From Lachnospiraceae bacterium (GTDB lineage: Bacteria; Bacillota_A; Clostridia; Lachnospirales; Lachnospiraceae), in the NCBI GenBank assembly GCA_024683935.1, contig JAIKXV010000025.1:36059-100058 (forward strand): a stretch of DNA of 64,000 nt, in the 5' to 3' direction. Numbering within the stretch: the first letter of the stretch is position 1; each line of letters opens with the position of its first letter. Below, in pieces: positions 37,001-45,326 of the stretch. Both the position numbers and the translations under genes were made by a program. The notes beneath the pieces are model-generated. The model was not told where the DNA came from and ran no database searches. It saw only the letters and a program-made list of their open reading frames with translations.

Positions 37001-40000
37001 AAGAGGTGCGGGCTGCTTCTATGTGACTATAGACGAAGATCTGTATTCGAAGATTATCGGAGGAGGATCCGGAAGCGGAAGGCTTCGTATTAAAAAGGAC
37101 GATGACCAGACGATTGTTTTTAATGTTACCAAGTCCGGTACCGCTGAATTATGCAAGTATGTAATAGCAAGGAACGGATCAAATAACTACAACGACTGTC
37201 AGAATTATACGGAACCGGGCGGAGATGTAGTTTCAAAAACTGTAGTATGGAATTTCATTAATGCAGATACCGTTGACGCTCATGAAACATCTGCTATAGT
37301 TCTTGCTCCGAATTCCAAGGTATTATCTACATCCGGCAAGTGCGGCGGATGGCTGATCGCAGGAAGTGCCAGGGTAAGCGGTGCAGCCTGGGTAAATAAT
37401 AACAGCAATCCCCAGCCGTATGAACCGGGCAATTACAACAATCCGACAGAGCCTGAAGGGACAAAGTACGGTTCTCTTACCGTACACAAGGTTGTTACAA
37501 GAATACCCGTAGGATTTGGATCGACGAGTTTACAGGACATTATCTACAAGGTTAAATTCAGGATAACCAGGGTGGATGTAACTCCTAATGAGGTTGTCGG
37601 TACTATTGACCGCAGCGATGCTTATTATGCGGGTAACAGTAATTATAAGCTGGATAATCTTCCCTATGGACAGTATAAGGTCGAGGAATTAGATGCTGAT
37701 TATCAGGACTATAAGTATGTGACCACCTACAATTACGGCGAGTTTAATGAAGGAACCGAATTATCAGAGAGCCCGATAGTTACGATCGGGGATGATGATC
37801 CGGATCCTATGATCACCGTTCACAACAAGTATTTCGGAAAGAAGAATGTAAGCGTAACAAAGGTATGGAAGGACAGTGAAGGAAATGCTCTTTCATCCCA
37901 CCCTGACTCCGTTCAGGTTAAGCTGAAGTCTTCCGAAAACAATGACATTGGTACAGTTACCCTTAATGACGGGAATAACTGGAGCCACACATGGGAGAGA
38001 CTTGAGGCTCTGACAACCGCAGGCGCTGATATAACATACAGCGTTGAAGAAGTTAATACACCCGGGTTCACAAGCGTGATCACCGGAAACGAGACAGACG
38101 GATTCGTGATCACAAATACGGTTCAGACCGGAAGCCTTAAAGTAACCAAGTCGGTAGTGGCTGACAGAGAAGAGGATAAGAATAAGGACGAATTTGACTT
38201 TACCGTAACCCTTACTGACAGCAAGGGCGGAAATGTATCCGGAACCTTTGGCGGAACTGTCTTTAGTAACGGCGTTGCTTCATTTAAGCTGAAGAATGGC
38301 CAGGAAAAGCTCATCAGCGGAATACCCGTGGGAACAGCCTACACCGTTACAGAGACGGCCAATGATGATTATATCGTTACCAAGAGCGGAGATACCGGAA
38401 CCATAAGTTCAGCTGAATCAACTGCCGCATTCACCAATACAAAGGATGAGGGCGGACTGACCGTTACAAAGACCGTTGAGAGCAGCGTGGCCGTTGACCA
38501 GAATATGGAATTCGGTTTCACCGTGAAACTCGATGATGCGGGCGTAAACGGTACCTATGGCGATATGAGCTTCACAAACGGCGAGGCAAATATCAAGCTG
38601 AAGAACGGCGAATCAAAGACCGCATCAGGACTTAAGAAGGGTACAGGCTATATGGTAACCGAGAACGGCGAAAAGAATGACAGGCTGGATATCGGTGACA
38701 TCACCTTTGACGTGGAGAAGAGCGGAACTGCCGGCACAATACCGGCATCGACAGAATCCGCGGCAGTAGCGGCCTTTACCAATAAGAGAACCAGCGGCAG
38801 CATTACGATAGCAAAGAATGTTGAAAGCGGAAGAACTGATGATATTAATGCCAAATATACCTTTGATATCAGCTTAAGCGAGGGAATCAGCTTAAGCGGC
38901 GAGAACTACAGCATCACAGCCGGAACCGGAACAGTAACCGTTCCCGCAAACTCTTCCGTAAAGATAGAGGGTATCCCCGCAGGAACCGAATACAGCATCA
39001 CTGAAGCAGCAGCCAGCAGTGAAGGTTTTGATGTAACGGTTCCCTCCAATGCAGAGGGCAAGGTCAGGGGTTCTGAGGATAAGGTGGTTACCTTTAAGAA
39101 CACCAGACAGACCGGGGCACTCAGCATTACGAAGTATGTTGAGTCTCCCATTCCTTCCGAGGCGGCAGCCGATTATACCTTTACCGTTGCCCTGAGTGAC
39201 ACCGGAATAAATCAGAATATCGGCGGAATCGACTTTACTGACGGATCAGCCACGATCACAGTCAGGGGAGGTGAAACAAAGACCATAACAGGACTTCCCG
39301 GCGGACTGGGTTACAGGGTTTCCGAAGCGGAAAATACAAGCTTTACCGTTGAAAGCACCGGCGCAGAAGGAACCATTGGTGCAGACACTTCAGAGGCAGT
39401 CTTTACCAACAGGAAGAAGACCGGCGAATTAAGCGTTACGAAGACTGTTGACAGCAGGACTACTGCAGACAAGAGCAGGGACTTCGAATTTAAGGTAATT
39501 CTCGGTGACAGCTCCATCGGAGGCGATGATGGAAAGGCATTCGGCGGAATGACCTTTAAGAACGGAACAGCAGCCTTCACGCTTCGGGATGGTCAGACGG
39601 TAACAGCCTCAGGACTTCCTGTGGGCGTAAGCTACAGGGTTGAGGAAACTCCCGATCCCGGCTTTGTTACTACAAAGACCGGAGATGAAGGAACCATAGG
39701 AACTGAAAGAGCCGAAGCATCATTCACCAATAAGAGGGATGACGGCGGCCTGGTTGTAGGCAAGAGTGTCGTAAGCAGTGTTGCTTCCGATAAGCAGATT
39801 GATTTCAGCTTCAGGGTAGAGCTTTCCGATACGACTATAAACGAGACCTATGGCGACATGAGCTTTACCGATGGCATTTCTGTATTCACCCTGAAGGACG
39901 GCGAAACAAAGTCGGCTGACGGGCTTCCGAACGGTATAGGATACACCGTGACCGAGGTCGGCGAGACAGAGGATCATAAGCTCACAACTGCTGAGGGAGT

Positions 40001-43000
40001 GACCTTTAAGGTTGAGAAAACCGGCGTGACCGGAACCATTGATAAAGACCATGCCGGAAAGGCAGAGTTCACGAATAGAAGAGAGACCGGAGAGATCCGT
40101 ATAACCAAGACGGTGGAAAGCCCCGTTCTTGCTGATCTGGAAAAGGTATATTCCTTTGAGATAGCTCTTAATGATAATACGGTGAACGGAACCTTTGGCG
40201 GCGTGATCTTTGACGGCGGCAAGGCCACAGTAACTCTTACAGGTGAAACAGGCAGCAATGAGAAGATCATAACAGGTCTTCCCGCCGGAGCAGAGTTTAA
40301 GGTAACCGAGGCTGAGGATCAGAACTTCATTACAAAGTCCGGCGAAACAGAGACTCATTCTACAGCGTTCACGCCTGTGGATGCCTCGGTAAGGAAGCTC
40401 GCAGCCTTTACCAACATCAGAAAGACCGGAGAACTTGTGATCAATAAGAGTGTAACCGGAACCACGGATGAGGCGGAGCTTAACGGAACATACGAATTTA
40501 CCGTTGATCTGGATAACGACAGTATAAACGGCGAAGTTGGCGGAGTTATCTATTATAACGGTACCGCAGATATCAGCATTCCTGTTGTAAACGGTCAGGG
40601 TTCAAAGACGATAACGGGACTTCCTCTCGGAACCGGATATACGATTACCGAGAAAAAGGGAGAGAACTTTAACTTTGACGTAAAAATAAACGGAACTGTT
40701 AAGGACAAGGCAGAGGGAAGCATAACCGCAGCTTCTTCGGAAAGCTTTGAAAATGCGAGACAGACCGGAAGCCTCAGTCTGAAAAAGACCGTTGACAGCC
40801 CGTCCGATACGGATAAGAACGACAGGGAATATACCTTTAAGGCAGTCTTTGATAAGGCCTTAAACGGCGAGTATGACGTGACCGATGAAAAGGGTGCGGT
40901 GTCCAGGCTCTCAATAAGCGGAACCGAGCAGACCTTCAAGCTTAAGAATGGCGGAATGGTTACTATTGACGGTCTGCCTAAGGGTCTGGGATACACGGTA
41001 AGCGAGGTCATGACAGACGCCGAGAAGAATGATTTCCTGACTACTGTCACAGGAGGCGACAGAAATACAGAAACCAGCGCAGCCGGCAGCATTGACGGCA
41101 ATAATGATGCGGTAGAATTTAATAATATCAGATCAAAGGGCGCTCTTATCATTCATAAGACCGTGGAAAGTGATCTGGATAAGAACAATAAATACAGCTT
41201 CACGATCACCCTTGACGACAAGAGCGTGAACGGCGAATACAGCGGTATCAGGTTCACGAACGGAGTGGGCCGGGCTGTTCTGGGCGACGGTGATACACTG
41301 AAGATAGAAGGACTTCCCGACGGAACCGGCTTCAAGGTGGAAGAAGAAAATACCGGGAACATGACTCCTGTTTACCGTGAGGGAACAGTGGGAGTTCTTG
41401 ACAGCAGCAGCCGTATGGTAAGCTTCGATAATACAAGAAATAAGGGCAGTCTCACCATTGCCAAAGAACTGGTAAGCGATGTGGATGCAGACGGCGATCA
41501 GAGCTTTACCTTTGATATCGTGCTGAAGGACAGCAGAGTTGACGGGGACAGCAGCAAGTACGGCGGAACGGCCTTTGATAAGGGCAGGGCTTACGTTACC
41601 CTTAAGGGCGGAGAGAGCACTACGATAGAAAACCTGCCCCAGGGTGTTGAGTACGAGATCACGGAGCGTAATCCCGGAAACCTGAAGCTTACGGGAATAA
41701 CTGTAGATGGTGCGAAGTCCTCGGTTATTAACGGCAAGGGATCCGCAAAGGGTGTGATCAAAGCCGAGAACTCTGTGGCATTTGAGAACAGCCGCGGAAC
41801 CGGGGAAATGGAGATCGTAAAGACCCTGGTAAGTGACGCAGCCGGAGATCAGGATCAGGAATTCACCTTTAACCTTACTCTGAGCGAAACGATCACAAAG
41901 GAATACAGCGGAGTTCAGTTCACAGGCGGAACTGCGGTAGTTAAGCTTAAGGGCGGACAGTCAAAGCTCATACAGGGTCTGCCTGAGGGTATCTCCTGCA
42001 CCGTGAAGGAAGTTGGTGCCGACGGTTATTCCACAACCGCTGACGGTAAGAACTCTGACAGCGTGACTCTTAATATCGGCTCCGATAAGGCTGTGGCTGA
42101 ATTCGTAAATACCAGAGACACAGCAGACCTCGTGGTTGAAAAGAAGGTTCAGAGCAGCACAGCTGCAGATCATACAAAGGACTTCAACTTCACCGTTACC
42201 CTTGGAGATACTTCTATAGGCGGTTCTGAAGGAAAGACCTATGGCGGAATGACCTTTAAGGGAGGCGTTGCAAGATTCACACTGAAGGACGGAGAAAAGA
42301 AGACCGCAACAGGCCTGCCTATAGGAGTGGATTACACCGTTACGGAGACAGAGGCCGATAAGAACGGCTTTAGAACAGAGCCTGTGGGTAACAGCGGAAC
42401 CATAAAGACAGGAGAAAACAAAGCCGTCTTCACCAATATCAGGAATGAGGGCGAAAGCCTTACGGTTATAAAGGAAGTTCTTAACGGAACAAACGACGAC
42501 CTTGATAAGAAGTTCAAGATCAGGATCGACCTTGCCGGAGATACGGAGATCACAGGAACCTATGGTGATATCACCTTTAATTCCGGCGCTGCCGAGCTTG
42601 AACTTAGGAATGGTGAAAGCAGGACAGCACAGAAGCTTCCGAAGGGCATCACCTATACAGTAAATGAGACTCTTTCCGAAAGTGACGGAAAGCTCTATAA
42701 CGTTACATATGACGGCGAGAGCGGAACAATAGGAGACACGGCGCTTACTGCAAAGGTTACAAATGACAGAAAGACCGGCGGAGATCTTGAGATCAGCAAG
42801 ACGGTCGTAAACGGAACTGCTTCCGATGCTGACAGGTACTTTACATTCAATATAGTTCTTAATGAGAATGTGAACGGAACATACACAGCAGCGGGATACG
42901 GAGATGTGACCTTCACAAACGGAAATGCAGCAGTATTCCTTAAGGCCGGAGAAAAGGCCGTAATAAAGGGTCTTCCTTACGGAGTGACCTACAGGGTTAC

Positions 43001-45134
43001 CGAGACCGATGATCCGAGCGGCTATCTCGCAGCAAACTACAACACGAGTGTGAACGGCACAGCCGGATATGAGACTTCGGGCACCATAGGCGAAGGCTTA
43101 TCGGCAGCGGTCTTCAGTAATGAGCGTAAGAGCGGCGGACTGAAGGTAACAAAGACCGTCCGCAGCGAATTTGAAGGAGACTTAAGCAACAGGTTTGACT
43201 TTGAGGTGAAGCTGGATGATGCTTCTATCGATGGCGACTTCGGCGAGATGAAGTTCAATAAGGGTGTCGCAGAGTTCAGACTTTCGAGCGGACAGTCCCT
43301 GACAGCTTCAGGACTTCCTAAGGGAGTTGGCTACACCGTTACGGAAACAGCAGCGGAGTACAGCGGAAAGACCTATTCCGTAAGCTACAAAAATAATAAG
43401 AACAGCGGAACTATCACGGAAAATGTGACATCCGAGGTGGAGGTCATCAATACCCCCAATGCAGGAATAGAGATACCTGTACAGAAGATCTACAAGGTCA
43501 ACGGTGCGGAGGCTCCTCTTCCCGCATCCGGCTTTACCTTCAGCCTGAAGGATGAGGATACCGGAAAGACTCAGCAGATCACCCTTCATGAGAAGACAGG
43601 AACATTTACACTCAAGTTCAGCGACAATGAGATCGGAGCCCATAATTATCTTCTTTATGAGGAGTACGGCGGGGATACCAATGTTCAGTACAGCAAGGCG
43701 GCCTACAGGATATCTGTCAATGTTACAAAGGATAATGAGGGAAGGCTCGGTGCATCAGGTAATATCGAAAGCCTGAAGAACAGGGAAGATGAGAATACCG
43801 AGAAGGTTAATAAGACACTCTTTAAGTCTATCGTGCAGTTCTTTACCGGAACGCCTTTGAAGATCGATACCTGTGCATTCACCAACTACGGAAATGAGAT
43901 CCGTCTGGTGAAGGTGGACAAGGTGAGCGGAGAAGAGGTTGACGGTGCAGCATTGGCAGTGACCGGACCTGACGGAAAGGAGCAGAGGTATGTTACACCT
44001 GCAACCCTCAACGAGGGTCTCGCTCCCGGAAAGTACACGGTTAAAGAGTATGCGGCGCCTTACGGTTACAAGAAAGCAGAACCTTCGGATACCGACTTCT
44101 TCACTGTGGCAGATGACGGAACCATCACGGTAAATAAGGGAGAGAATATCTCCTACAACAATAATAACGGAACCATTAATATCGCCTATGCCAATAAACC
44201 GTACTTCGGAGAAATGGAATTCAGGAAGCTGAAGGTTTATAAGGAAGGCGGAGAATGGCTGAAGGCTCCGTTCGAGGGAGTGACCTTCGACCTCTATATC
44301 TATGGTAAGCCCCAGACCGGAGCACAGCTCGCTGCATCCGGTGTAGTGAACGGCAACTGGTACAAGAAGGGCAGCTACACCACGGATAAGGACGGTTATG
44401 TAAAGATTGATAATCTGATCTGGGCAGACTATGCTATAGTGGAAACTGCCAACGGAGATGACAATTACGTCTTTGATCCCCAGAAAGCATATTACTTCAG
44501 GATCAACGAAGGAAATCTCGTAGACAGGACCTACTATAACAAACCGATAGAAAACTACAGGAAGGTTGACCCTGCGGTTCAGCCCGGAACGAACAGTTCC
44601 AGCAGCTCAAGTACTACCAGCAGTTCCAGCAGCTCCGGCGGTTCAGGCAGCACTACCAGCAGTTCCAGCAGCTCCGGCGGTTCGGGCAGCACCACCAGCA
44701 GCTCCAGCAGCTCTGGCAGTTCGGGAACCACAGGCGGAACAGGAGGAAGCTCAGCAGACAGCGGCGCGGCCGGCACAGGTGCTGAAGGCTCCGGTCTGAC
44801 AGAAGGAGCAGCAGCGGACAGCGGCATAGTTTATGTTGAGACGCCGGATGGCATAATGGGAATCTCTCTGGCTCCAGCACCTGAGACAGGTATAATGGGT
44901 ATTAAGCTTGATGATGACGTCCTGGGAGTACGTATCGGACCCGACGGCGCAGTGCTGGGCGTAAGAACAGGCCCCGGATCTGAGGTTCTGGGTGACAGAC
45001 TGGCACCCGCCAACGGAGAAGGCGTGAACCTGATCTTCTGGATACTGATCCTCGCGGCATCGGCTCTTGTGGCAGGAAAGATCATCTATGATGATAAGAA
45101 GCGCCGCAAGGCAGCAGTAGAAGAAATGAAGTGA
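34029..45134 (+). CDS. Giant repeat-built cell-surface protein (3701 residues)
   Basis: Predicted adhesin. Order of parts: signal peptide (1-37); Asp/Glu/Ser/Thr-rich acidic region (38-390) with VSGDEVSG and VSDNEVVSG words; beta-rich region (390-830); a choice-of-anchor A-like domain (about 834-1130, GEAINFGVVTGSLIGGEARTNFA-type opening); a SpaA/Cna-B-like pair (1145-1365); sixteen tandem repeats of about 111 residues (1367-3140), each starting like GSLKVTKSV and ending like AxFTN; a pilin-like Spy0128 domain (3140-3280); SpaA-type domains (3285-3510); Ser/Gly/Thr linker; VLG repeats; a membrane helix (about 3668-3686) and a basic tail. No LPxTG is seen; VLGDRLAPANGEG stands in its place. 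GAGG 6 bases before the ATG. No sortase gene is adjacent. Confidence 0.85.
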   Translation: MKKNWKSGLAVLVLAALLLQSGAHVISNVLDYDRDYAMADDDLEEYESNDSDDSSDEESNEEDSAEEESYDDSADEDSYEEESFEENSDSNESSDGGESYEESFEGSREEGGEAIEESEPADQGEEPEEEPADEATEESTEEATEEATEEATLAASFDVNLTVSYQDDKGNSLRDTEDLDIEENSVIIMKSAAPSISGYEYENALLEFTDQDGEDQRGTIQAVRYISEDGENDGYAFTVKYDGEGSDWIAITGDGNITLNYSAIEEEEASTEAAEESSTESSTEEAETEEAGESSTEASTEAPAEEIGSTEASTEASTEEATETVSGDEVSGVKLDIEEELVSGNELAAEESSTEEAVSDNEVVSGVTISENAAEEGETITLPVVDVDASVVDEFGYEIDPEFTHIPLDFDGYLALDDPENPPVKKVRKASGQVFFITTYTDYEFSKATLNGEVIKGLKKEEAVQAPGEEEDEDKGFFAALVEAVTGGGDKDKEYSYSYTTDGENFTTLEQDATVTLEYKLGENNRTSYVYEDDSVIVTALIQDPNALPDNAELRVIPITGGEFDSAMSRMNASGSGDEEDKTVYDESNTLLYDISFVVPADEEGGAETEVEPAEGAVKVTFEFKNNQLSQGLGATDAKSITVTHFPDGSETVEKISTDSASVSGSEEVSFSSSNFSKYAITAGQDGGLNITLRFVDENESGVSVDLGDQKIHGYIEGSDGSFGYVAFQKKNDSGMYTASVRNLYRNENWQLKQQNIRDDVNYTVQIGTSKADSIGNQWWMPEYSQSGMQPFVKGTLIGNSCSITEETDEIPLSKGITNTVYVVVNNFGGPGSDNYQSILGEAINFGVVTGSLIGGEARTNFATGNIESFEHQMGNDIVNSSRQTFIIPSISGGQQIHIKGADAIVWTTKEIIEGSQNQPRTIWHEKDGDTNNPIQHIVFQEYTEDYLKGLAGRLLDQGKSSSAALASRKDNAGFSFSNDNPPFCDIDLTGRGAGCFYVTIDEDLYSKIIGGGSGSGRLRIKKDDDQTIVFNVTKSGTAELCKYVIARNGSNNYNDCQNYTEPGGDVVSKTVVWNFINADTVDAHETSAIVLAPNSKVLSTSGKCGGWLIAGSARVSGAAWVNNNSNPQPYEPGNYNNPTEPEGTKYGSLTVHKVVTRIPVGFGSTSLQDIIYKVKFRITRVDVTPNEVVGTIDRSDAYYAGNSNYKLDNLPYGQYKVEELDADYQDYKYVTTYNYGEFNEGTELSESPIVTIGDDDPDPMITVHNKYFGKKNVSVTKVWKDSEGNALSSHPDSVQVKLKSSENNDIGTVTLNDGNNWSHTWERLEALTTAGADITYSVEEVNTPGFTSVITGNETDGFVITNTVQTGSLKVTKSVVADREEDKNKDEFDFTVTLTDSKGGNVSGTFGGTVFSNGVASFKLKNGQEKLISGIPVGTAYTVTETANDDYIVTKSGDTGTISSAESTAAFTNTKDEGGLTVTKTVESSVAVDQNMEFGFTVKLDDAGVNGTYGDMSFTNGEANIKLKNGESKTASGLKKGTGYMVTENGEKNDRLDIGDITFDVEKSGTAGTIPASTESAAVAAFTNKRTSGSITIAKNVESGRTDDINAKYTFDISLSEGISLSGENYSITAGTGTVTVPANSSVKIEGIPAGTEYSITEAAASSEGFDVTVPSNAEGKVRGSEDKVVTFKNTRQTGALSITKYVESPIPSEAAADYTFTVALSDTGINQNIGGIDFTDGSATITVRGGETKTITGLPGGLGYRVSEAENTSFTVESTGAEGTIGADTSEAVFTNRKKTGELSVTKTVDSRTTADKSRDFEFKVILGDSSIGGDDGKAFGGMTFKNGTAAFTLRDGQTVTASGLPVGVSYRVEETPDPGFVTTKTGDEGTIGTERAEASFTNKRDDGGLVVGKSVVSSVASDKQIDFSFRVELSDTTINETYGDMSFTDGISVFTLKDGETKSADGLPNGIGYTVTEVGETEDHKLTTAEGVTFKVEKTGVTGTIDKDHAGKAEFTNRRETGEIRITKTVESPVLADLEKVYSFEIALNDNTVNGTFGGVIFDGGKATVTLTGETGSNEKIITGLPAGAEFKVTEAEDQNFITKSGETETHSTAFTPVDASVRKLAAFTNIRKTGELVINKSVTGTTDEAELNGTYEFTVDLDNDSINGEVGGVIYYNGTADISIPVVNGQGSKTITGLPLGTGYTITEKKGENFNFDVKINGTVKDKAEGSITAASSESFENARQTGSLSLKKTVDSPSDTDKNDREYTFKAVFDKALNGEYDVTDEKGAVSRLSISGTEQTFKLKNGGMVTIDGLPKGLGYTVSEVMTDAEKNDFLTTVTGGDRNTETSAAGSIDGNNDAVEFNNIRSKGALIIHKTVESDLDKNNKYSFTITLDDKSVNGEYSGIRFTNGVGRAVLGDGDTLKIEGLPDGTGFKVEEENTGNMTPVYREGTVGVLDSSSRMVSFDNTRNKGSLTIAKELVSDVDADGDQSFTFDIVLKDSRVDGDSSKYGGTAFDKGRAYVTLKGGESTTIENLPQGVEYEITERNPGNLKLTGITVDGAKSSVINGKGSAKGVIKAENSVAFENSRGTGEMEIVKTLVSDAAGDQDQEFTFNLTLSETITKEYSGVQFTGGTAVVKLKGGQSKLIQGLPEGISCTVKEVGADGYSTTADGKNSDSVTLNIGSDKAVAEFVNTRDTADLVVEKKVQSSTAADHTKDFNFTVTLGDTSIGGSEGKTYGGMTFKGGVARFTLKDGEKKTATGLPIGVDYTVTETEADKNGFRTEPVGNSGTIKTGENKAVFTNIRNEGESLTVIKEVLNGTNDDLDKKFKIRIDLAGDTEITGTYGDITFNSGAAELELRNGESRTAQKLPKGITYTVNETLSESDGKLYNVTYDGESGTIGDTALTAKVTNDRKTGGDLEISKTVVNGTASDADRYFTFNIVLNENVNGTYTAAGYGDVTFTNGNAAVFLKAGEKAVIKGLPYGVTYRVTETDDPSGYLAANYNTSVNGTAGYETSGTIGEGLSAAVFSNERKSGGLKVTKTVRSEFEGDLSNRFDFEVKLDDASIDGDFGEMKFNKGVAEFRLSSGQSLTASGLPKGVGYTVTETAAEYSGKTYSVSYKNNKNSGTITENVTSEVEVINTPNAGIEIPVQKIYKVNGAEAPLPASGFTFSLKDEDTGKTQQITLHEKTGTFTLKFSDNEIGAHNYLLYEEYGGDTNVQYSKAAYRISVNVTKDNEGRLGASGNIESLKNREDENTEKVNKTLFKSIVQFFTGTPLKIDTCAFTNYGNEIRLVKVDKVSGEEVDGAALAVTGPDGKEQRYVTPATLNEGLAPGKYTVKEYAAPYGYKKAEPSDTDFFTVADDGTITVNKGENISYNNNNGTINIAYANKPYFGEMEFRKLKVYKEGGEWLKAPFEGVTFDLYIYGKPQTGAQLAASGVVNGNWYKKGSYTTDKDGYVKIDNLIWADYAIVETANGDDNYVFDPQKAYYFRINEGNLVDRTYYNKPIENYRKVDPAVQPGTNSSSSSSTTSSSSSSGGSGSTTSSSSSSGGSGSTTSSSSSSGSSGTTGGTGGSSADSGAAGTGAEGSGLTEGAAADSGIVYVETPDGIMGISLAPAPETGIMGIKLDDDVLGVRIGPDGAVLGVRTGPGSEVLGDRLAPANGEGVNLIFWILILAASALVAGKIIYDDKKRRKAAVEEMK
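38130..43452 (+). repeat. Sixteen tandem protein-coding repeats, about 333 bases each
   Basis: Units begin near 38130, 38450, 38795, 39113, 39421, 39745, 40090, 40429, 40768, 41140, 41443, 41803, 42125, 42450, 42780 and 43137. Each encodes a G-[SEGA]-L-x-[VI]-x-K-x-V start, F-x-[FV]-x-[LV] strands, a short G-x-Y-G-x-[MI]-x-F turn, [KR]-x-G-[EQ]-[ST] then G-L-P-x-G-x-x-[YF]-x-V-[TS]-E, and an FTN/FEN end. Units are clearly related but not identical in DNA, so the expansion is not recent. Confidence 0.85.
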
Positions 45135-45159
45135 TCACAACGAAATAAATGATTAGAGA

Positions 45160-45196
45160 TCAGCCGGGAGCGAAACCCGGCTGATTTTCTTTTTTC
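45160..45196 (+). terminator. Intrinsic terminator of the giant surface gene
   Basis: A perfect 10-base-pair stem (ATCAGCCGGG 45160-45169, complement 45177-45186) with a 7-base loop and then TTTCTTTTTT. Confidence 0.93.
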
Positions 45197-45228
45197 GGGC
45201 TAAAGCCCTCAGAATTCATTAGTAGTTG

Positions 45229-45255
45229 CCATTCTTGGCGAAGCGAAGAATCTTA
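45229..45255 (+). repeat. Family-A interspersed repeat
   Basis: Reads GCCATTCTTGGCG, then AAGCGAAGAATCTT, between the surface protein terminator and glgX. Confidence 0.65.
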
Positions 45256-45326
45256 TTGATTTACACGGGGAATATAAAATGATATTCTGAAAAAAGCTGA
45301 AAAGTATAAGAAAGGGGATTCAGTAT

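Noticed and set aside
44566..44827. Reading frames on both strands over the Ser/Gly/Thr linker
   Set aside because: They are low-complexity shadows (Ala/Pro/Val or Leu/Pro/Glu rich) of the repetitive linker codons of the giant surface gene.
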